Shown: positions 27,888-37,746, counted from the first letter of the stretch. The stretch is 64,000 bases of DNA from Chitinophagaceae bacterium (GCA_020847395.1 JADLCD010000071.1:1-64000); one strand, 5' to 3'. Notes: generated by a model not told the origin, from the letters alone. A program made the numbers and translations.

Positions 27888-28424
27888 ATGGATTTAAAAG
27901 TTTTACCAGCGGCTGAAGTACTATGGGCACATCTTGAGACATTGTTTGGCAAAAACGGTGCCTGCAACGGATGTTGGTGTATGTATTGGCGAATTGGACC
28001 CGAATACAACAAAAGAGATAGAACGCTGAATAAAAATGACTTCCAAAAAATCATTTCGACAGTCAAACCGAGTGGACTTATTGCCTTCAATGACAATGTT
28101 CCCGTTGGCTGGTGTCAATTGACGCCAAAACAAGACCTTCCCTGGTTGATTAAAAACGGCTATGGCGACTTAAAAAGCACAAAAAACATTTGGTGCATTT
28201 CTTGTTTCTATATCAAGACAGGATATAGAAAAAAAGGGCTGACAGCAGAGTTAATAAAAGCTGCTATTAAATACGCCAAAAAATCAAAGGCAGAAATATT
28301 AGAAGCGTATCCAAGAAATTCTCCCAGCTCGTATACTGGTTATCTTAAGACATTTGTGGAAGCCGGGTTTAAAATAGTTGGCGATGGAAAATATGAGCGA
28401 AAAATTGTTTCAATTCAATTATAG
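27888..28424 (+). CDS. GNAT-family N-acetyltransferase
   Basis: 178 residues. The N-terminal GACNGCWCMYWR cysteine motif and PVGWCQL strand are typical of a small GNAT subgroup; acetyl-CoA binding is suggested by YRKKGLTAELIKAA. The substrate is unknown. ATG at 27888 is the only good start. It is alone and convergent with the 28512 regulator; 27730-27887 shows no feature. Confidence 0.8.
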   Translation: MDLKVLPAAEVLWAHLETLFGKNGACNGCWCMYWRIGPEYNKRDRTLNKNDFQKIISTVKPSGLIAFNDNVPVGWCQLTPKQDLPWLIKNGYGDLKSTKNIWCISCFYIKTGYRKKGLTAELIKAAIKYAKKSKAEILEAYPRNSPSSYTGYLKTFVEAGFKIVGDGKYERKIVSIQL

Positions 28425-28436
28425 AATTTCTAAAAC

Positions 28437-28454
28437 TACCGCCAACAGGCGGTA
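28437..28454. terminator. Short hairpin between convergent genes
   Basis: TACCGCC (28437-28443) pairs exactly with GGCGGTA (28448-28454) over an AACA loop. There is no T-run, so terminator function is uncertain. Confidence 0.4.
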
Positions 28455-28511
28455 ATTAGGAAGGCAGGCAAACACACTGAGATAGCCATAACCTTTATTA
28501 AAGGCCATCTT

Positions 28512-29183
28512 TTATCTTTTTGCATCTTGTTCACTAGCAAATTTATCTTTAAGTTCCTGAATAACTATTTCATAGTGTATAAGATTACTATCTGCTATTT
28601 TTATGTTGTTTTCAAAAAGCATAATTTTTTCACCTTTGTCAAATACAAGTTTATAATTTTTGTCATGCCAATTTTTTGAGACAATAGCATCTGATTGTAA
28701 AAATGAATTTGATTGTTTCTCTAATTTGGCGGAAATATTGTGTTTACCTAATAAAAATAGCATTAAGGATATCAGCATAATTAATCCAAATACCATTGCG
28801 AAAAGGAAAGTCCGCTTTTTTGAAACTTTTTCTTTTTGTGGCTTCGTTTTCTCCACAATTAAGTTATCTGTAATAGCGGCATGAAGTATATAGCCCTTTT
28901 TTGGAATAGTTTCAATTACCTGTTTACCAGTGTCGGCAAGTGCTTTTCTCAAAAATGAAATTCCTTGATTTAAACCATCTTCTGCACCTCCATAATTATT
29001 CCAAATTTTTGAAATAAGCGTTTCTCTGCTAACCAGCTTTCCTTCATTTTTCGCTAAGATGCATAATATTTCTATTAGTCTTGGCTCAAGCTTGGTTTGC
29101 AAACCTGTTTCATTATTTGTGAGCAGGTTCTGCGAAGCATCAACAAAAAAGCAATTGTTTAGTATAAAAAACGTGTTCTCCAT
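28512..29183 (-). CDS. Membrane-anchored winged-helix regulator (CadC/ToxR-like)
   Basis: 223 residues. Residues 1-103 form an OmpR/PhoB-type winged helix (KLEPRLIEILCILAKNEGK, then LVSRETLISKIW and the wing ETIPKKGYIL). A membrane helix spans about 125-146 and about 75 residues lie outside. Such regulators sense a periplasmic signal and bind DNA directly. The gene is divergent from the serine hydrolase at 29313 across 129 bp, so that gene is its most likely target. Confidence 0.85.
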   Translation of the reverse strand: MENTFFILNNCFFVDASQNLLTNNETGLQTKLEPRLIEILCILAKNEGKLVSRETLISKIWNNYGGAEDGLNQGISFLRKALADTGKQVIETIPKKGYILHAAITDNLIVEKTKPQKEKVSKKRTFLFAMVFGLIMLISLMLFLLGKHNISAKLEKQSNSFLQSDAIVSKNWHDKNYKLVFDKGEKIMLFENNIKIADSNLIHYEIVIQELKDKFASEQDAKR

Positions 29184-29312
29184 GATGAATTTTTAATAAA
29201 ACTATTAAATAATAAACGGTTTGGAAACATCTATAACTAAACAAAAGGTTTTCTATAGGAGTAAAACAACAAATGTAGAATAGCTTTATGCTTCAAAATA
29301 AAAGACTTATAA

Positions 29313-30821
29313 ATGAAGCTAAAAATTGTTGCCCTTTTTTTACTTAGTATGACAAATTCATTTGCTCAAAACAATGCTCAAAAATTAGACAGCTTATTCA
29401 ATTCACTTTACACTTACAGGCTGATTAATGGCAATGTACTTGTTGCTGAAAAGGGGCTACCGATTTATCAAAAATCTTTTGGGTTCTCAAATTTCAAAAC
29501 CAGGGCACTCAATAATGAAAATTCAGGATTTTCCCTGGCTTCGGTTTCAAAAATATTTACATCAACTGCCATTTTACAGCTTAAGGAAAAGGGGAACCTA
29601 AAATTAGATGACCTTGTAACAAAATATTTCCCGGATTTCCCCTACTCTGAAATTACTATCCGGCATTTGCTTACCCATACATCCGGCTTGCCCGAAATAG
29701 AAATTTTCAGACAACAGGTAAAAGAAAATCCAAATAGAGTTTTTACAAATAAGGACTTTTTGCCCACCTTAAAAAAAATAAACCAGCCTTTATCCTTTAA
29801 ACCGAATGACAAATATCAGTATACTAATGCTAACTACATTTTATTAGCATTACTTGTAGAAAAAATTTCCGGTCTTACTTTTCAAGAGTATTTGCAAAAA
29901 AACATCTTTAGTCCCGCAAAAATGACAAGTACTTATTTTCAAAAGGATATTACACAAATGGAAAACAAAAATCGTGTTGTTGATTATGATTACCCTTTTC
30001 TTTTTTCTGCCGAACCAGAAAACGTTGATAGTGTAAAAAAATACAAAGTAAGAATGTTGAATTTAAGCGGCTTCGTTGGTAATGGCAATATTATATCCAC
30101 TACCGGCGATATGTTGAAATTTGACCAGGCGCTTTACACAAGTAAATTAATTACACAAGCATCATTGACAGAAGCATTCACACCTAACAAATTAAATAAT
30201 GGACAACTGACGCAAACGGTTTTTGGAGGAGAAAAAGCATCTTATGGACTGGGCTGGTTTATTGCATCAGACAGTTCAAAAGGAAAAATTGTCGGGCATA
30301 CAGGGGGTGTTCCCGGTGCGTTGAGTATTTTAGTACGAAACATTGACAAAAAACAAACGGTTATTCTCTTTGATAACACATTTAGCAAAAGCCTTCATCA
30401 AAATGGTTTAAATGCAATGAATATTCTTAACAACAAGCCTGTATCTATTTCAAAACAATCGTTGACACAAACCTATGGTAGCACATTGGTTGAGAAAGGC
30501 GTTGATGCGGCATTTATTAAATTTCAGGAATTGAGGGATGATTCTTTACATTATTATTTGAGCGAAGAAGATATGAACGATTTGGGTTTACAACTTCTTT
30601 ATGGACCCGTTTTTAATGGACACAATGAACTTGCTTTAGAAGTACTGAAACAAAACACTTTGTTATTTCCAAATGGCTTCAATACCTATGACAGTTATGG
30701 TGAAGCATTGGCAAAAGTGGGAAAGAAAAATGAAGCCATTTTTATGTATCGTAAGTCTCTCAAGCTTAACCCAGGCAATGAAGGTGGGAAAAAAATGCTG
30801 GAAGAGTTATTGAAAAAATAA
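29313..30821 (+). CDS. Secreted serine hydrolase of the beta-lactamase/PBP-C family
   Basis: 502 residues with signal peptide (MKLKIVALFLLSMTNSFAQ). The class C catalytic motifs are SVSK (S77, K80), YTN (Y170, N172) and GHTGG. After about 380 a C-terminal extension with TPR-like end (YGEALAKVGKKNEAIFMYRKS) follows. The family includes D-aminopeptidases, esterases and penicillin-binding-like enzymes, so substrate is open. It is divergent from a membrane winged-helix regulator. Confidence 0.87.
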   Translation: MKLKIVALFLLSMTNSFAQNNAQKLDSLFNSLYTYRLINGNVLVAEKGLPIYQKSFGFSNFKTRALNNENSGFSLASVSKIFTSTAILQLKEKGNLKLDDLVTKYFPDFPYSEITIRHLLTHTSGLPEIEIFRQQVKENPNRVFTNKDFLPTLKKINQPLSFKPNDKYQYTNANYILLALLVEKISGLTFQEYLQKNIFSPAKMTSTYFQKDITQMENKNRVVDYDYPFLFSAEPENVDSVKKYKVRMLNLSGFVGNGNIISTTGDMLKFDQALYTSKLITQASLTEAFTPNKLNNGQLTQTVFGGEKASYGLGWFIASDSSKGKIVGHTGGVPGALSILVRNIDKKQTVILFDNTFSKSLHQNGLNAMNILNNKPVSISKQSLTQTYGSTLVEKGVDAAFIKFQELRDDSLHYYLSEEDMNDLGLQLLYGPVFNGHNELALEVLKQNTLLFPNGFNTYDSYGEALAKVGKKNEAIFMYRKSLKLNPGNEGGKKMLEELLKK

Positions 30822-30928
30822 GGGTCGTTAATTCTGGCAAAAAAGGTACGAACGCACAAAAAGTCACTGTTAACCGTTATCAGCAGCTATATAATCCTGG
30901 TATAGTGCAGTTCTTTGCAAAAACGTTA

Positions 30929-31156
30929 ATGGCAGTTACTAAAAACCCTGTTGTTCACGTAAATTACACTAAGTTTTATAAAGTGTTTATGCAACAATGG
31001 GGCCTTGTACGTACTTTTGGAAGTGGGCTTTATTATGGCATTGCAGGATTGCAACACGTTCTTATAAAATCAGCAGGAATAAATGAAATGTTTGCATTGG
31101 TGACAAATATTTCAATTTTCCTTTTATTGCTTGCTTACTTTGTGACAACGATTTAA
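30929..31156 (+). CDS. Possible small membrane protein
   Basis: 75 residues from the ATG at 30929 (an in-frame GTG at 30905 is possible). It has a C-terminal membrane-like helix (ALVTNISIFLLLLAYFV). The frame stays open far upstream without an ATG, so this may be the 3' part of a larger lost gene. No family recognised. Confidence 0.35.
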   Translation: MAVTKNPVVHVNYTKFYKVFMQQWGLVRTFGSGLYYGIAGLQHVLIKSAGINEMFALVTNISIFLLLLAYFVTTI

Positions 31157-31186
31157 TTGGCAGGCTTAAAACAGTAGCCAACATTC

Positions 31187-31786
31187 GTGTATGCTATTTT
31201 AAAGATCAGTAACCTATATATTGTCAGCCATCTTATTCGGACACTTCTAAAATTAAAAACAATTAACACAGAACAAAATTCCTTTGAGATTAGAAAAGCA
31301 ACTGCTGCTGATGTAGAAACCCTGGCTGCCCTGCATGTAACAACGTTCAATGAAACGCATGGCGGTTTTAAAGCACCAGCTTATGAAACACGTGAGTGGC
31401 AATGGCAAAAGGCTTTTCAAGACAAAGATGACAGTTGGTTTTGCTTCGTAATTGAAAAGAAAGGCGAAGGTTTAATTGGATTTGCCAAAGGACAACCTTA
31501 TAATCATACTGACCATGCAGCATTTTCGGGAGAGCTAAATAAAATATACCTTCTTCGCAGGTATCATAAATTAGGTTTAGGACAACAATTAGTTTGTAAA
31601 GTTGCCAATGAATTTATAAAGCGTGGAATAAATTCAATGTTGCTTTTTGGTGACGCAAATAATCCATCAAATAAATTTTATGAACAAATGGGCGCAGAAA
31701 AGTTATTTGCAAAAAATGGAGAATTTCATGGCGGTTATGGTTGGACAGATTTAAAGAGGCTTATAGCTAATTGTAAAAATGTTTGA
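31187..31786 (+). CDS. GNAT-family N-acetyltransferase
   Basis: Up to 199 residues. The GNAT fold is clear from FEIRKATAADVETLAALH to the acetyl-CoA motif RYHKLGLGQQLV and the end NKFYEQMGAEKLF. The start is uncertain: the only upstream choice in the track region is a GTG at 31187, and no ATG precedes the domain, so the true start may be a non-ATG codon nearer the FEIRKAT segment. Substrate unknown. It stands alone between spacer sequences. Confidence 0.75.
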   Translation: MYAILKISNLYIVSHLIRTLLKLKTINTEQNSFEIRKATAADVETLAALHVTTFNETHGGFKAPAYETREWQWQKAFQDKDDSWFCFVIEKKGEGLIGFAKGQPYNHTDHAAFSGELNKIYLLRRYHKLGLGQQLVCKVANEFIKRGINSMLLFGDANNPSNKFYEQMGAEKLFAKNGEFHGGYGWTDLKRLIANCKNV

Positions 31787-31976
31787 CCGTTGCTCAATAT
31801 TTTTCAAGAAACTTATAAGACAAACAAAGCAGTTTACGGCAAAAGTATTGCTGCAAGCAAGGCCGGCACAGCGCAGCGCCAACAATAGTACGATCAGGTT
31901 TTTTTAGGGCAGATCAGTCGCTCATTGTATGGTAAAAGGCGGCGAGTAATCCCAAAAAACAATCAATTTAAATTTT

Positions 31977-32540
31977 ATGAGAAATCTAATTTACACAATC
32001 AATCTTACCATTGATGGTTGCTGCGACCATATTCAAGTAGGAATTCCTCATGATGATTTGTATGATTATTACCTCCGTCTTGTTCAAGATACTGATGCAT
32101 TTGTCTACGGACGTAAAACCTATCAACTGATGGTTCCCTATTGGCCCGACATAGCAAAGAGTCCTTCCGGTCAGGAAAAAACAGATATCGAATTTGCCAA
32201 TGCATTTGTTGCTGTAAAGAAAATTATTGTTTTTTCAAAAACACTGGACAAGGCAAAAGGCGAAAACACGGAAATTGTGCGTACAAACCTTAAAGACGAA
32301 ATACTAAAACTAAAACAGGAACAGGGTAAAAGCATACTAACGGGCGGCGTGGATTTACCTTCGCAACTCATACAACTTGGCCTGGTGGATGAATATCGTT
32401 TTGTCATTTTCCCCGTATTTGGTGGAAAAGGCAAGCGGTTGTTGGAAAACATTCACCTGCAGGAAAAATCAAAATTAAAACTTGTGGAGGCAAGGGCTTT
32501 CAACTCAGGAGCAGTTGCACTTCATTACAGAAAACAGTAA
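31977..32540 (+). CDS. RibD/dihydrofolate reductase-like protein
   Basis: 187 residues. NLIYTINLTIDGC begins the fold, FVYGRKTYQLM carries the pyrimidine-side motif, and GKSILTGGVDLPSQLIQLGL with VIFPVFGGKGKRLL are typical of the RibD C-terminal reductase family. These bind NADPH; the physiological substrate of stand-alone members is mostly unknown. ATG at 31977. No operon partner is seen; 31787-31976 holds nothing recognisable. Confidence 0.85.
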   Translation: MRNLIYTINLTIDGCCDHIQVGIPHDDLYDYYLRLVQDTDAFVYGRKTYQLMVPYWPDIAKSPSGQEKTDIEFANAFVAVKKIIVFSKTLDKAKGENTEIVRTNLKDEILKLKQEQGKSILTGGVDLPSQLIQLGLVDEYRFVIFPVFGGKGKRLLENIHLQEKSKLKLVEARAFNSGAVALHYRKQ

Positions 32541-32752
32541 AAACAATTTCCTGATTTCAGAGTTACCAACTCTAAAGAGACCATCACAGCAAACAGGAAT
32601 GAATTAAAAGTAGAAGCATAAACAAAGCATTTTGTCTATTCTTTAGCAAACTTCCAAGTCCACCCACGACCTGCCTGGGGAGCTTTAAACTTAAAATGCA
32701 TTAAATTATATTTTTTGCAACATTTTTAAATTTGATCTGTCTAACTCACTAA

Positions 32753-33364
32753 GTGCACTATAAAAATGAAAATAATGTGGCAGACCAACTCCTGGTTGAT
32801 AAGGTATTGCGTGGCGACACGAATGCCTTTAAGTTCATTATGAAAAATACAGAAGGTTTGGTAGCTCAAATTGTTTTTAAAATGATACCCAATAGGGAAG
32901 ACAGAAAAGATATTGCACAGGACATTTACTTAAAGACATTTCAAAAATTGGAGGGCTTCAGGTTTCGATCAAAACTTTCTACCTGGATCGGACAAATTGC
33001 CTATAATACCTGTATAAACTATCATGAGAAGAAAAAATTAGTACTTCCTGACAATAATAACGATGACAACAAATCCGACGATGAATCCTTAGAAATACTG
33101 AATAACCAAGTTGACCTTTTTAATAATGAAATCGAAAAAATCATTTTTGATAAAAAGCTTTCGGAAATTTTAAAAATTGAAATAGATAAACTTTCACCTG
33201 TTTATAAAACATTAATAACCCTCTATCACAATGAAGAATTAAGCTATTCAGAAATAGCTGAAATAACCGAACTGCCTGAGGGGACGGTGAAAAGCTATTT
33301 ATTCAGGGCAAGGAAAACACTAAAAAATAATTTATTGCTCACTTATAAAAAGGAAGCATTATGA
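32753..33364 (+). CDS. ECF RNA polymerase sigma factor
   Basis: 203 residues, starting with GTG at 32753. Region 2 shows FKFIMKNTEGLVAQIVFKMI and DIAQDIYLKTFQKL; region 4 shows LITLYHNEELSYSEIAEITE with the SYLFRARKTL end. It overlaps its anti-sigma factor by 4 bp (ATGA). Unlike the sigma factor at 8139 it is not linked to SusC/SusD, and it pairs with a zinc-type instead of a FecR-type anti-sigma factor, so it likely answers an envelope or redox stress. Confidence 0.9.
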   Translation: MHYKNENNVADQLLVDKVLRGDTNAFKFIMKNTEGLVAQIVFKMIPNREDRKDIAQDIYLKTFQKLEGFRFRSKLSTWIGQIAYNTCINYHEKKKLVLPDNNNDDNKSDDESLEILNNQVDLFNNEIEKIIFDKKLSEILKIEIDKLSPVYKTLITLYHNEELSYSEIAEITELPEGTVKSYLFRARKTLKNNLLLTYKKEAL

Positions 33365-33810
33365 CAAACAAACATCTTAACGATGCTGAGATTCAGCAAT
33401 ACGTTTTGCAAATAACAAATTGTGATGTTGATATTATAGAACATGTTCAGCATTGTACAAACTGTAAAATAAAAGCAGAGCAATATAGATTTTTGTTTGA
33501 TGGGATTAGAGAACAGGAGAAACCAGTTTTTGATTTTAATTTGGCTGAATTAGTTATGGAGCAATTGCCCAAATGCCAACAAAAAGTTTCAAACGAAACC
33601 CCGCTTTTTTACTCTATCGTTTCCATTGTAATTTTTTTCGTCTGTATCTTTTTTTATCTTTTTGGAAACAATCTGTTAACCCTTTTTGAGGGAATTACAC
33701 CGGTATTAATTGGCTTAATAATTACTACTGTTACAAGTATTTTAGTATTCCTGTGCATTGATATGTATAAAAAACATCAAGCACAAATGAAGGCTTTAAA
33801 TTTTAATTGA
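33361..33810 (+). CDS. Membrane anti-sigma factor with zinc-binding motif
   Basis: 149 residues. H28-x3-C32-x2-C35 is the ZAS motif of zinc-binding anti-sigma factors. Two membrane helices follow at about 83-103 and 112-132. It overlaps the sigma factor gene by 4 bp, so the two are translationally coupled. The N-terminal part should hold the sigma factor at the membrane until a signal releases it. Confidence 0.85.
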   Translation: MTNKHLNDAEIQQYVLQITNCDVDIIEHVQHCTNCKIKAEQYRFLFDGIREQEKPVFDFNLAELVMEQLPKCQQKVSNETPLFYSIVSIVIFFVCIFFYLFGNNLLTLFEGITPVLIGLIITTVTSILVFLCIDMYKKHQAQMKALNFN

Positions 33811-33872
33811 ATTATTGCAACATATAATACGGTTGCCTGTCTAATAAAATATACATCTTAAAATGAACGGAA

Positions 33873-34295
33873 ATGAAAAAAATTATAAGTATAGCGACCG
33901 TAATCGCCACGCCATTCTTTGTAAATGCTCAAAACACTAATACACCAGCTATTGACAAGGAAATTTTCAATATATGTGCAACTATTTTTGTGGTTGGGTT
34001 ATTTATGATATTCATTTTAGTAATCTTAAAAAAAATTATAGACTATCGCCTTAAAAATAAAATCATAGATAAAGGAATTCCGGAAAATGTTATTTCATCT
34101 ATTTTACAAACAAATCCTAAAGAAAACAGGAATTCAAATATTAAATGGTTTGCAATTCTAACAGGCTTAGGGATTGGGTTGACAATCATTAACTACACAC
34201 TTCCGCTTGGCTTTCACTCTTTAGCAATTATGGCATTTAGCATTGCTACAGGCTTTTTGGGGTACTATTTATTTGCAAGGTATTCTGAGAAGTAA
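33873..34295 (+). CDS. Small membrane protein (DUF6249-like)
   Basis: 140 residues: signal-like N-terminus (MKKIISIATVIATPFFVNAQ), a helix about 34-52, and a hairpin of two helices in the C-terminal third. A basic soluble loop (YRLKNKIIDKGIPENVISSI) lies between. It resembles the DUF6249 group that often follows this kind of sigma/anti-sigma pair. Likely the third gene of that operon; function unknown. Confidence 0.75.
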   Translation: MKKIISIATVIATPFFVNAQNTNTPAIDKEIFNICATIFVVGLFMIFILVILKKIIDYRLKNKIIDKGIPENVISSILQTNPKENRNSNIKWFAILTGLGIGLTIINYTLPLGFHSLAIMAFSIATGFLGYYLFARYSEK

Positions 34296-34302
34296 GTTAT
34301 CA

Positions 34303-34527
34303 ATGGAATTTATTATGTTATCAGTAACCCTTCTATTTGGACAAACCACAAAAAAGGATAGCATTTGGCTTCCATTAAAACCATTCGCAGGACGATGGGT
34401 TAGTGAAGGTGGTGGTGAACCAGGCAAAGGAACTTATGAAAGAACTTACCAGTTCATACTCAACCAAAATTTCATTGAGATCAGCTATAGGGTTCCGAGC
34501 CTTCCAAAGGTTCGGAACCCTGTGTGA
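34303..34527 (+). pseudogene. 5' fragment of a DUF1579-like protein cut by a repeat
   Basis: From the ATG at 34303 the frame encodes LKPFAGRWVSEGGGEPGKG and YERTYQFILNQNFIEI, the start of a DUF1579-like lipocalin protein. After that the last 14 codons come from the hairpin repeat at 34483-34528, then a stop. The rest of the gene is missing. Confidence 0.65.
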
Positions 34528-34528
34528 A
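34483..34528. repeat. Hairpin repeat D, copy 1
   Basis: 46 bp almost identical to 39471-39517. GGTTCCGAGCCTT pairs with AAGGTTCGGAACC around a short loop. It truncates the gene at 34303. Confidence 0.85.
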
Positions 34529-34559
34529 GATCTATGAACTTTATAGACCTTATAAAAAA

Positions 34560-35609
34560 CTACAGCGACGCCATATCTATCACAAACCGGTATTTTACAT
34601 CGCCTTTTTCCAGGCGTTCAAATGCGTTATTCACATCCCGGATGTTGATGATTTCGGAATCCGCAGTAATGTTGTTTTTGTAACAAAAATCAAGCATTTC
34701 CTGCGTTTCGGCGATACCGCCAATGTTGGATCCGGCCACACTTCTTCGTCCGTGTACCACACTGAAAGCACTCACTTCCAAAGGTTGTGCAGGTAAGCCA
34801 ACTAAAACTACGCTGCCGTCATGATGTAACAAATTCAGGTATTCATTCACATCATGTTTGGCGGAAACAGTATCAATAATAAAATCAATTTTCTGGCTGT
34901 ATTTTGCCATCGCTTCTTTATCCGAAGACAAAACAGCGTCATCTGCACCCAATCTTTTGGCGTCTTTTACTTTGCCTGGCGATGTGGTAAACACAATGAT
35001 TTCTGCACCCATCGTTTTGCCGATTTTTATGGCCAAATGCCCCAAACCGCCAATGCCCAAAACACCCACTTTTTTACCCGGACCAGCACCCCAATGTTTC
35101 AAGGGCGAGTAAACCGTGATTCCAGCGCACAGAAGTGGCGCAGACGAAGCCAAATCTGAGAAAGGGGGCATTTTCAACACATATTTTTCATGGCACACGT
35201 AAAATTTAGAGAAACCGCCATAGGTTCGCCCACCTAAGATTTTATCCGGACTATTGAACGAGAAGGTTACGCCTTCATCACAAAATTGCTCAATGTCATT
35301 GTTGCAATACTCGCAATGCCCACAACTATCCACAATACAGCCAACTGCTGCCAAATCGCCAATCTTAAAATTTTTCACATGGTTGCCAACAGCCGTTACT
35401 CTGCCTACCATTTCGTGCCCCGGAACAATAGGAAAAGTGGTGCCACCCCAATCATTATGCACAGAATGCAAATCCGAATGACAGATGCCACAATATAAGA
35501 TTTCAAATTCCACATCGTGTGGTTGTACTGTTCTACGGTTAATTGTCATTTCATGCAATGGCTCTGTTGCTGAAGTGGAGCCAAATGCTTTTACAGGTTT
35601 TGTGTTCAT
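34560..35609 (-). CDS. Zinc-dependent NAD(P) alcohol dehydrogenase
   Basis: 349 residues of the cinnamyl-alcohol-dehydrogenase-like MDR family. Catalytic zinc ligands C40 (YCGICHSD) and H65 (PGHE); structural zinc cysteines C96, C99, C102 and C110. The nucleotide motif GIGGLGHLAIKIGK follows. It should reduce aldehydes with NADPH. It is the last gene of a four-gene minus-strand operon (cupin, aldo/keto reductase, Rossmann reductase, this), with an AraC regulator divergent at the other end: a typical aldehyde-detoxification arrangement. Confidence 0.93.
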   Translation of the reverse strand: MNTKPVKAFGSTSATEPLHEMTINRRTVQPHDVEFEILYCGICHSDLHSVHNDWGGTTFPIVPGHEMVGRVTAVGNHVKNFKIGDLAAVGCIVDSCGHCEYCNNDIEQFCDEGVTFSFNSPDKILGGRTYGGFSKFYVCHEKYVLKMPPFSDLASSAPLLCAGITVYSPLKHWGAGPGKKVGVLGIGGLGHLAIKIGKTMGAEIIVFTTSPGKVKDAKRLGADDAVLSSDKEAMAKYSQKIDFIIDTVSAKHDVNEYLNLLHHDGSVVLVGLPAQPLEVSAFSVVHGRRSVAGSNIGGIAETQEMLDFCYKNNITADSEIINIRDVNNAFERLEKGDVKYRFVIDMASL

Positions 35610-35616
35610 ACTATTT

Positions 35617-36297
35617 TTATTTTCTGATTAGTTTAAATGCATGCGTCCAGGAATTATTTTTGAAAGCATATCTAATCCACAGCATACCGAAAGTTTCGAG
35701 CCAAAAGGATTCGGAAATATCACCAAAGTCAACCACATCCTTCCAACCCCAATTTTTTGCAATAGCCGTTACATTTTCTTTTGCAACTTCATCATTTCCG
35801 GCAATCAAAATCACGGGGTCGCCTTCTTCTCTTTTTGGATTGACGATAATGTGCATGCTCAATGTATTAAATGCCTTCACCACTTTGGCATTGGACAATT
35901 CCTTTTGAATTTGTTCGCCCAATGAATTGCCTAAAGCTCCGGTAAATACTGGCGGCACACCTTGTGAAACATCGAGCGGATTGGTAACATCAACTACGAT
36001 TTTGTCATTAAAATTATCTTTCCCTGCCAATACTATGGCATTCAGAGCGGTATTTCCAAACGTAGCTATGAAAATGATATCGCCAAATTTTGCTGTTTCT
36101 TTAAAAGAGCCGAGTTGTATAGCCTGATGCGTTTGCTGCCATTCTTTGTAAGGCGGATTTCCAAGAATATCTTTTTCATCTTTAGAAAGCGTTGCAGCTA
36201 CATTTCTTGTGCCAAGCATCACTTCATTTCCTTCATAAATAAATTTTTCAGCCAATATTCTACCAACCATTCCGGTGCCAAAAATTCCTATTTTCAT
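35617..36297 (-). CDS. NAD(P)-binding reductase of the F420 oxidoreductase type
   Basis: 226 residues. The Rossmann start MKIGIFGTGMVGRILAEKF is followed by VMLGTRN and the VDVTNPLDVSQG loop, as in NADP-dependent F420-oxidoreductase-like proteins (family PF03807). F420 itself is not expected in this group, so the cofactor is probably NADPH. It lies 7 bp from the alcohol dehydrogenase gene in the operon. Confidence 0.85.
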   Translation of the reverse strand: MKIGIFGTGMVGRILAEKFIYEGNEVMLGTRNVAATLSKDEKDILGNPPYKEWQQTHQAIQLGSFKETAKFGDIIFIATFGNTALNAIVLAGKDNFNDKIVVDVTNPLDVSQGVPPVFTGALGNSLGEQIQKELSNAKVVKAFNTLSMHIIVNPKREEGDPVILIAGNDEVAKENVTAIAKNWGWKDVVDFGDISESFWLETFGMLWIRYAFKNNSWTHAFKLIRK

Positions 36298-36318
36298 TGT
36301 TTATGATTTTTTATTGAT

Positions 36319-37170
36319 TTAATCTGCTAATTGATATTGCCCCAAACTCTTTATCAGCTCAGGATTTCTATGGCTAAAGAAAAGGCTGTTATCAGTATCC
36401 AAATGCCTGATACTTTCCATGTCTTCATTCGACAATTCAAAATCAAAAACATCTATATTTTCTAACATGCGTTCTTTTTTCACTGACTTTGGAATAACTA
36501 CGATTTCCCTTTGAATGAGCCAGCGGAGCACTACTTGTGCAACCGACTTATCATATTTTTCACCTATTTGGCTTAAAATTTTATTGGTAAATAAATCATT
36601 TCGTCCTTCTGCAAATGATGCCCAGGATTCCATCTGAACTTTGTTTTCCTTTAAAAATTTCTGATCGTCCCATCTTTGGTAAAAAGGATGCGTCTCGATT
36701 TGATTAACCGCTGGAACAATCTTGTTATGCATGATCAAATCTATCACACGGTCGTTATGGAAATTGCTTACGCCGATAGCCCGGATCTTTCCTTCGGCAT
36801 ACAATTCTTCCATAGCACGCCAGGAACCATATACATCACCAAAGGGTTGATGGATCAGGTACAAATCCAAATAATCCAATTGTAATTTTTTTAGAGAATT
36901 TTCAAATCCTTTTTTCGCATTCTCATACCCTGCATCCGAAACCCAGAGTTTGGTAGTAATAAACAACTCATCTCTTTTTATTCCGCTATTTTTTATGGCA
37001 TCGCCTACGGCTTTTTCGTTATTATAAGCAGCAGCCGTATCTATTGAACGATAGCCTGTTTCCAGTGCGGTTTCTACTGTGTTTCTACTTTCGCTGTAGT
37101 TTGGAACCTGGTATACACCAAGTCCTAAAATTGGCATTGCTACGCCGTTGTTTAATATTACAGTCTTCAT
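36319..37170 (-). CDS. Aldo/keto reductase
   Basis: 283 residues with the full catalytic tetrad D44, Y49, K74, H107 and the C-terminal NADPH-binding [17 protein letters not shown] segment. It reduces aldehydes or ketones. Second gene of the operon, 12 bp after the cupin gene. Confidence 0.95.
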   Translation of the reverse strand: MKTVILNNGVAMPILGLGVYQVPNYSESRNTVETALETGYRSIDTAAAYNNEKAVGDAIKNSGIKRDELFITTKLWVSDAGYENAKKGFENSLKKLQLDYLDLYLIHQPFGDVYGSWRAMEELYAEGKIRAIGVSNFHNDRVIDLIMHNKIVPAVNQIETHPFYQRWDDQKFLKENKVQMESWASFAEGRNDLFTNKILSQIGEKYDKSVAQVVLRWLIQREIVVIPKSVKKERMLENIDVFDFELSNEDMESIRHLDTDNSLFFSHRNPELIKSLGQYQLAD

Positions 37171-37182
37171 TGTTTTATATTT

Positions 37183-37593
37183 TTATTGATTTGCTTTATT
37201 AAATTCTTCGTTGCTTACGGCATTCAACCAGGTAACTTGTGTGTCGCCCAAATAATGGCTAATGGCAATATGTGTCATCCCGCTGCGATTGGTGGCACCA
37301 TGCCAATGCGCAGTGTTTTCGGGAATGTTGATGATGTCAGCTTTTTTAATAGTTTGCGCAGGCTTCCCTTTTTCCTGGTAGAGCCCTTCGCCTTCCGTTA
37401 CTATTAGCACCTGACCTTTGGGATGCGTGTGCCAATGTGTTCTGGCATTTTCCTCAAAACTTACACTTCCAATAGTAAAGTCATTGTTTTTGTCTCTTGC
37501 CAAAAGTGGTTGCAGATAAGCGTTGCCTGTAAACCATTGTTCCGGTAATTTTTCCCCTTTTGGAAATAGGAGATTACTTTGTTCTGATTTCAT
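37183..37593 (-). CDS. Cupin-domain protein
   Basis: 136 residues from the ATG at 37593; the upstream ATG at 37644 would add 17 residues that look non-coding. The cupin metal motif is seen in HWHTHPKGQVLIVTEGEG and the second motif PENTAHWHG. Such proteins often accompany reductases in detoxification operons. First gene of the minus-strand operon and divergent from the AraC regulator. Confidence 0.87.
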   Translation of the reverse strand: MKSEQSNLLFPKGEKLPEQWFTGNAYLQPLLARDKNNDFTIGSVSFEENARTHWHTHPKGQVLIVTEGEGLYQEKGKPAQTIKKADIINIPENTAHWHGATNRSGMTHIAISHYLGDTQVTWLNAVSNEEFNKANQ

Positions 37594-37746
37594 TTTATTT
37601 AAAATAGTTGTTGAAAAATAGCTTGTTTGATTTTCACATTGCAAAGTTGTGATGAGAAAACAGGTTAGAAATTATATCAATTACTGCTTTGCTTACCATT
37701 TTTACAGATTTGCTGTTTGGGGCGTAAATAGTGATTTTAGATTGTA

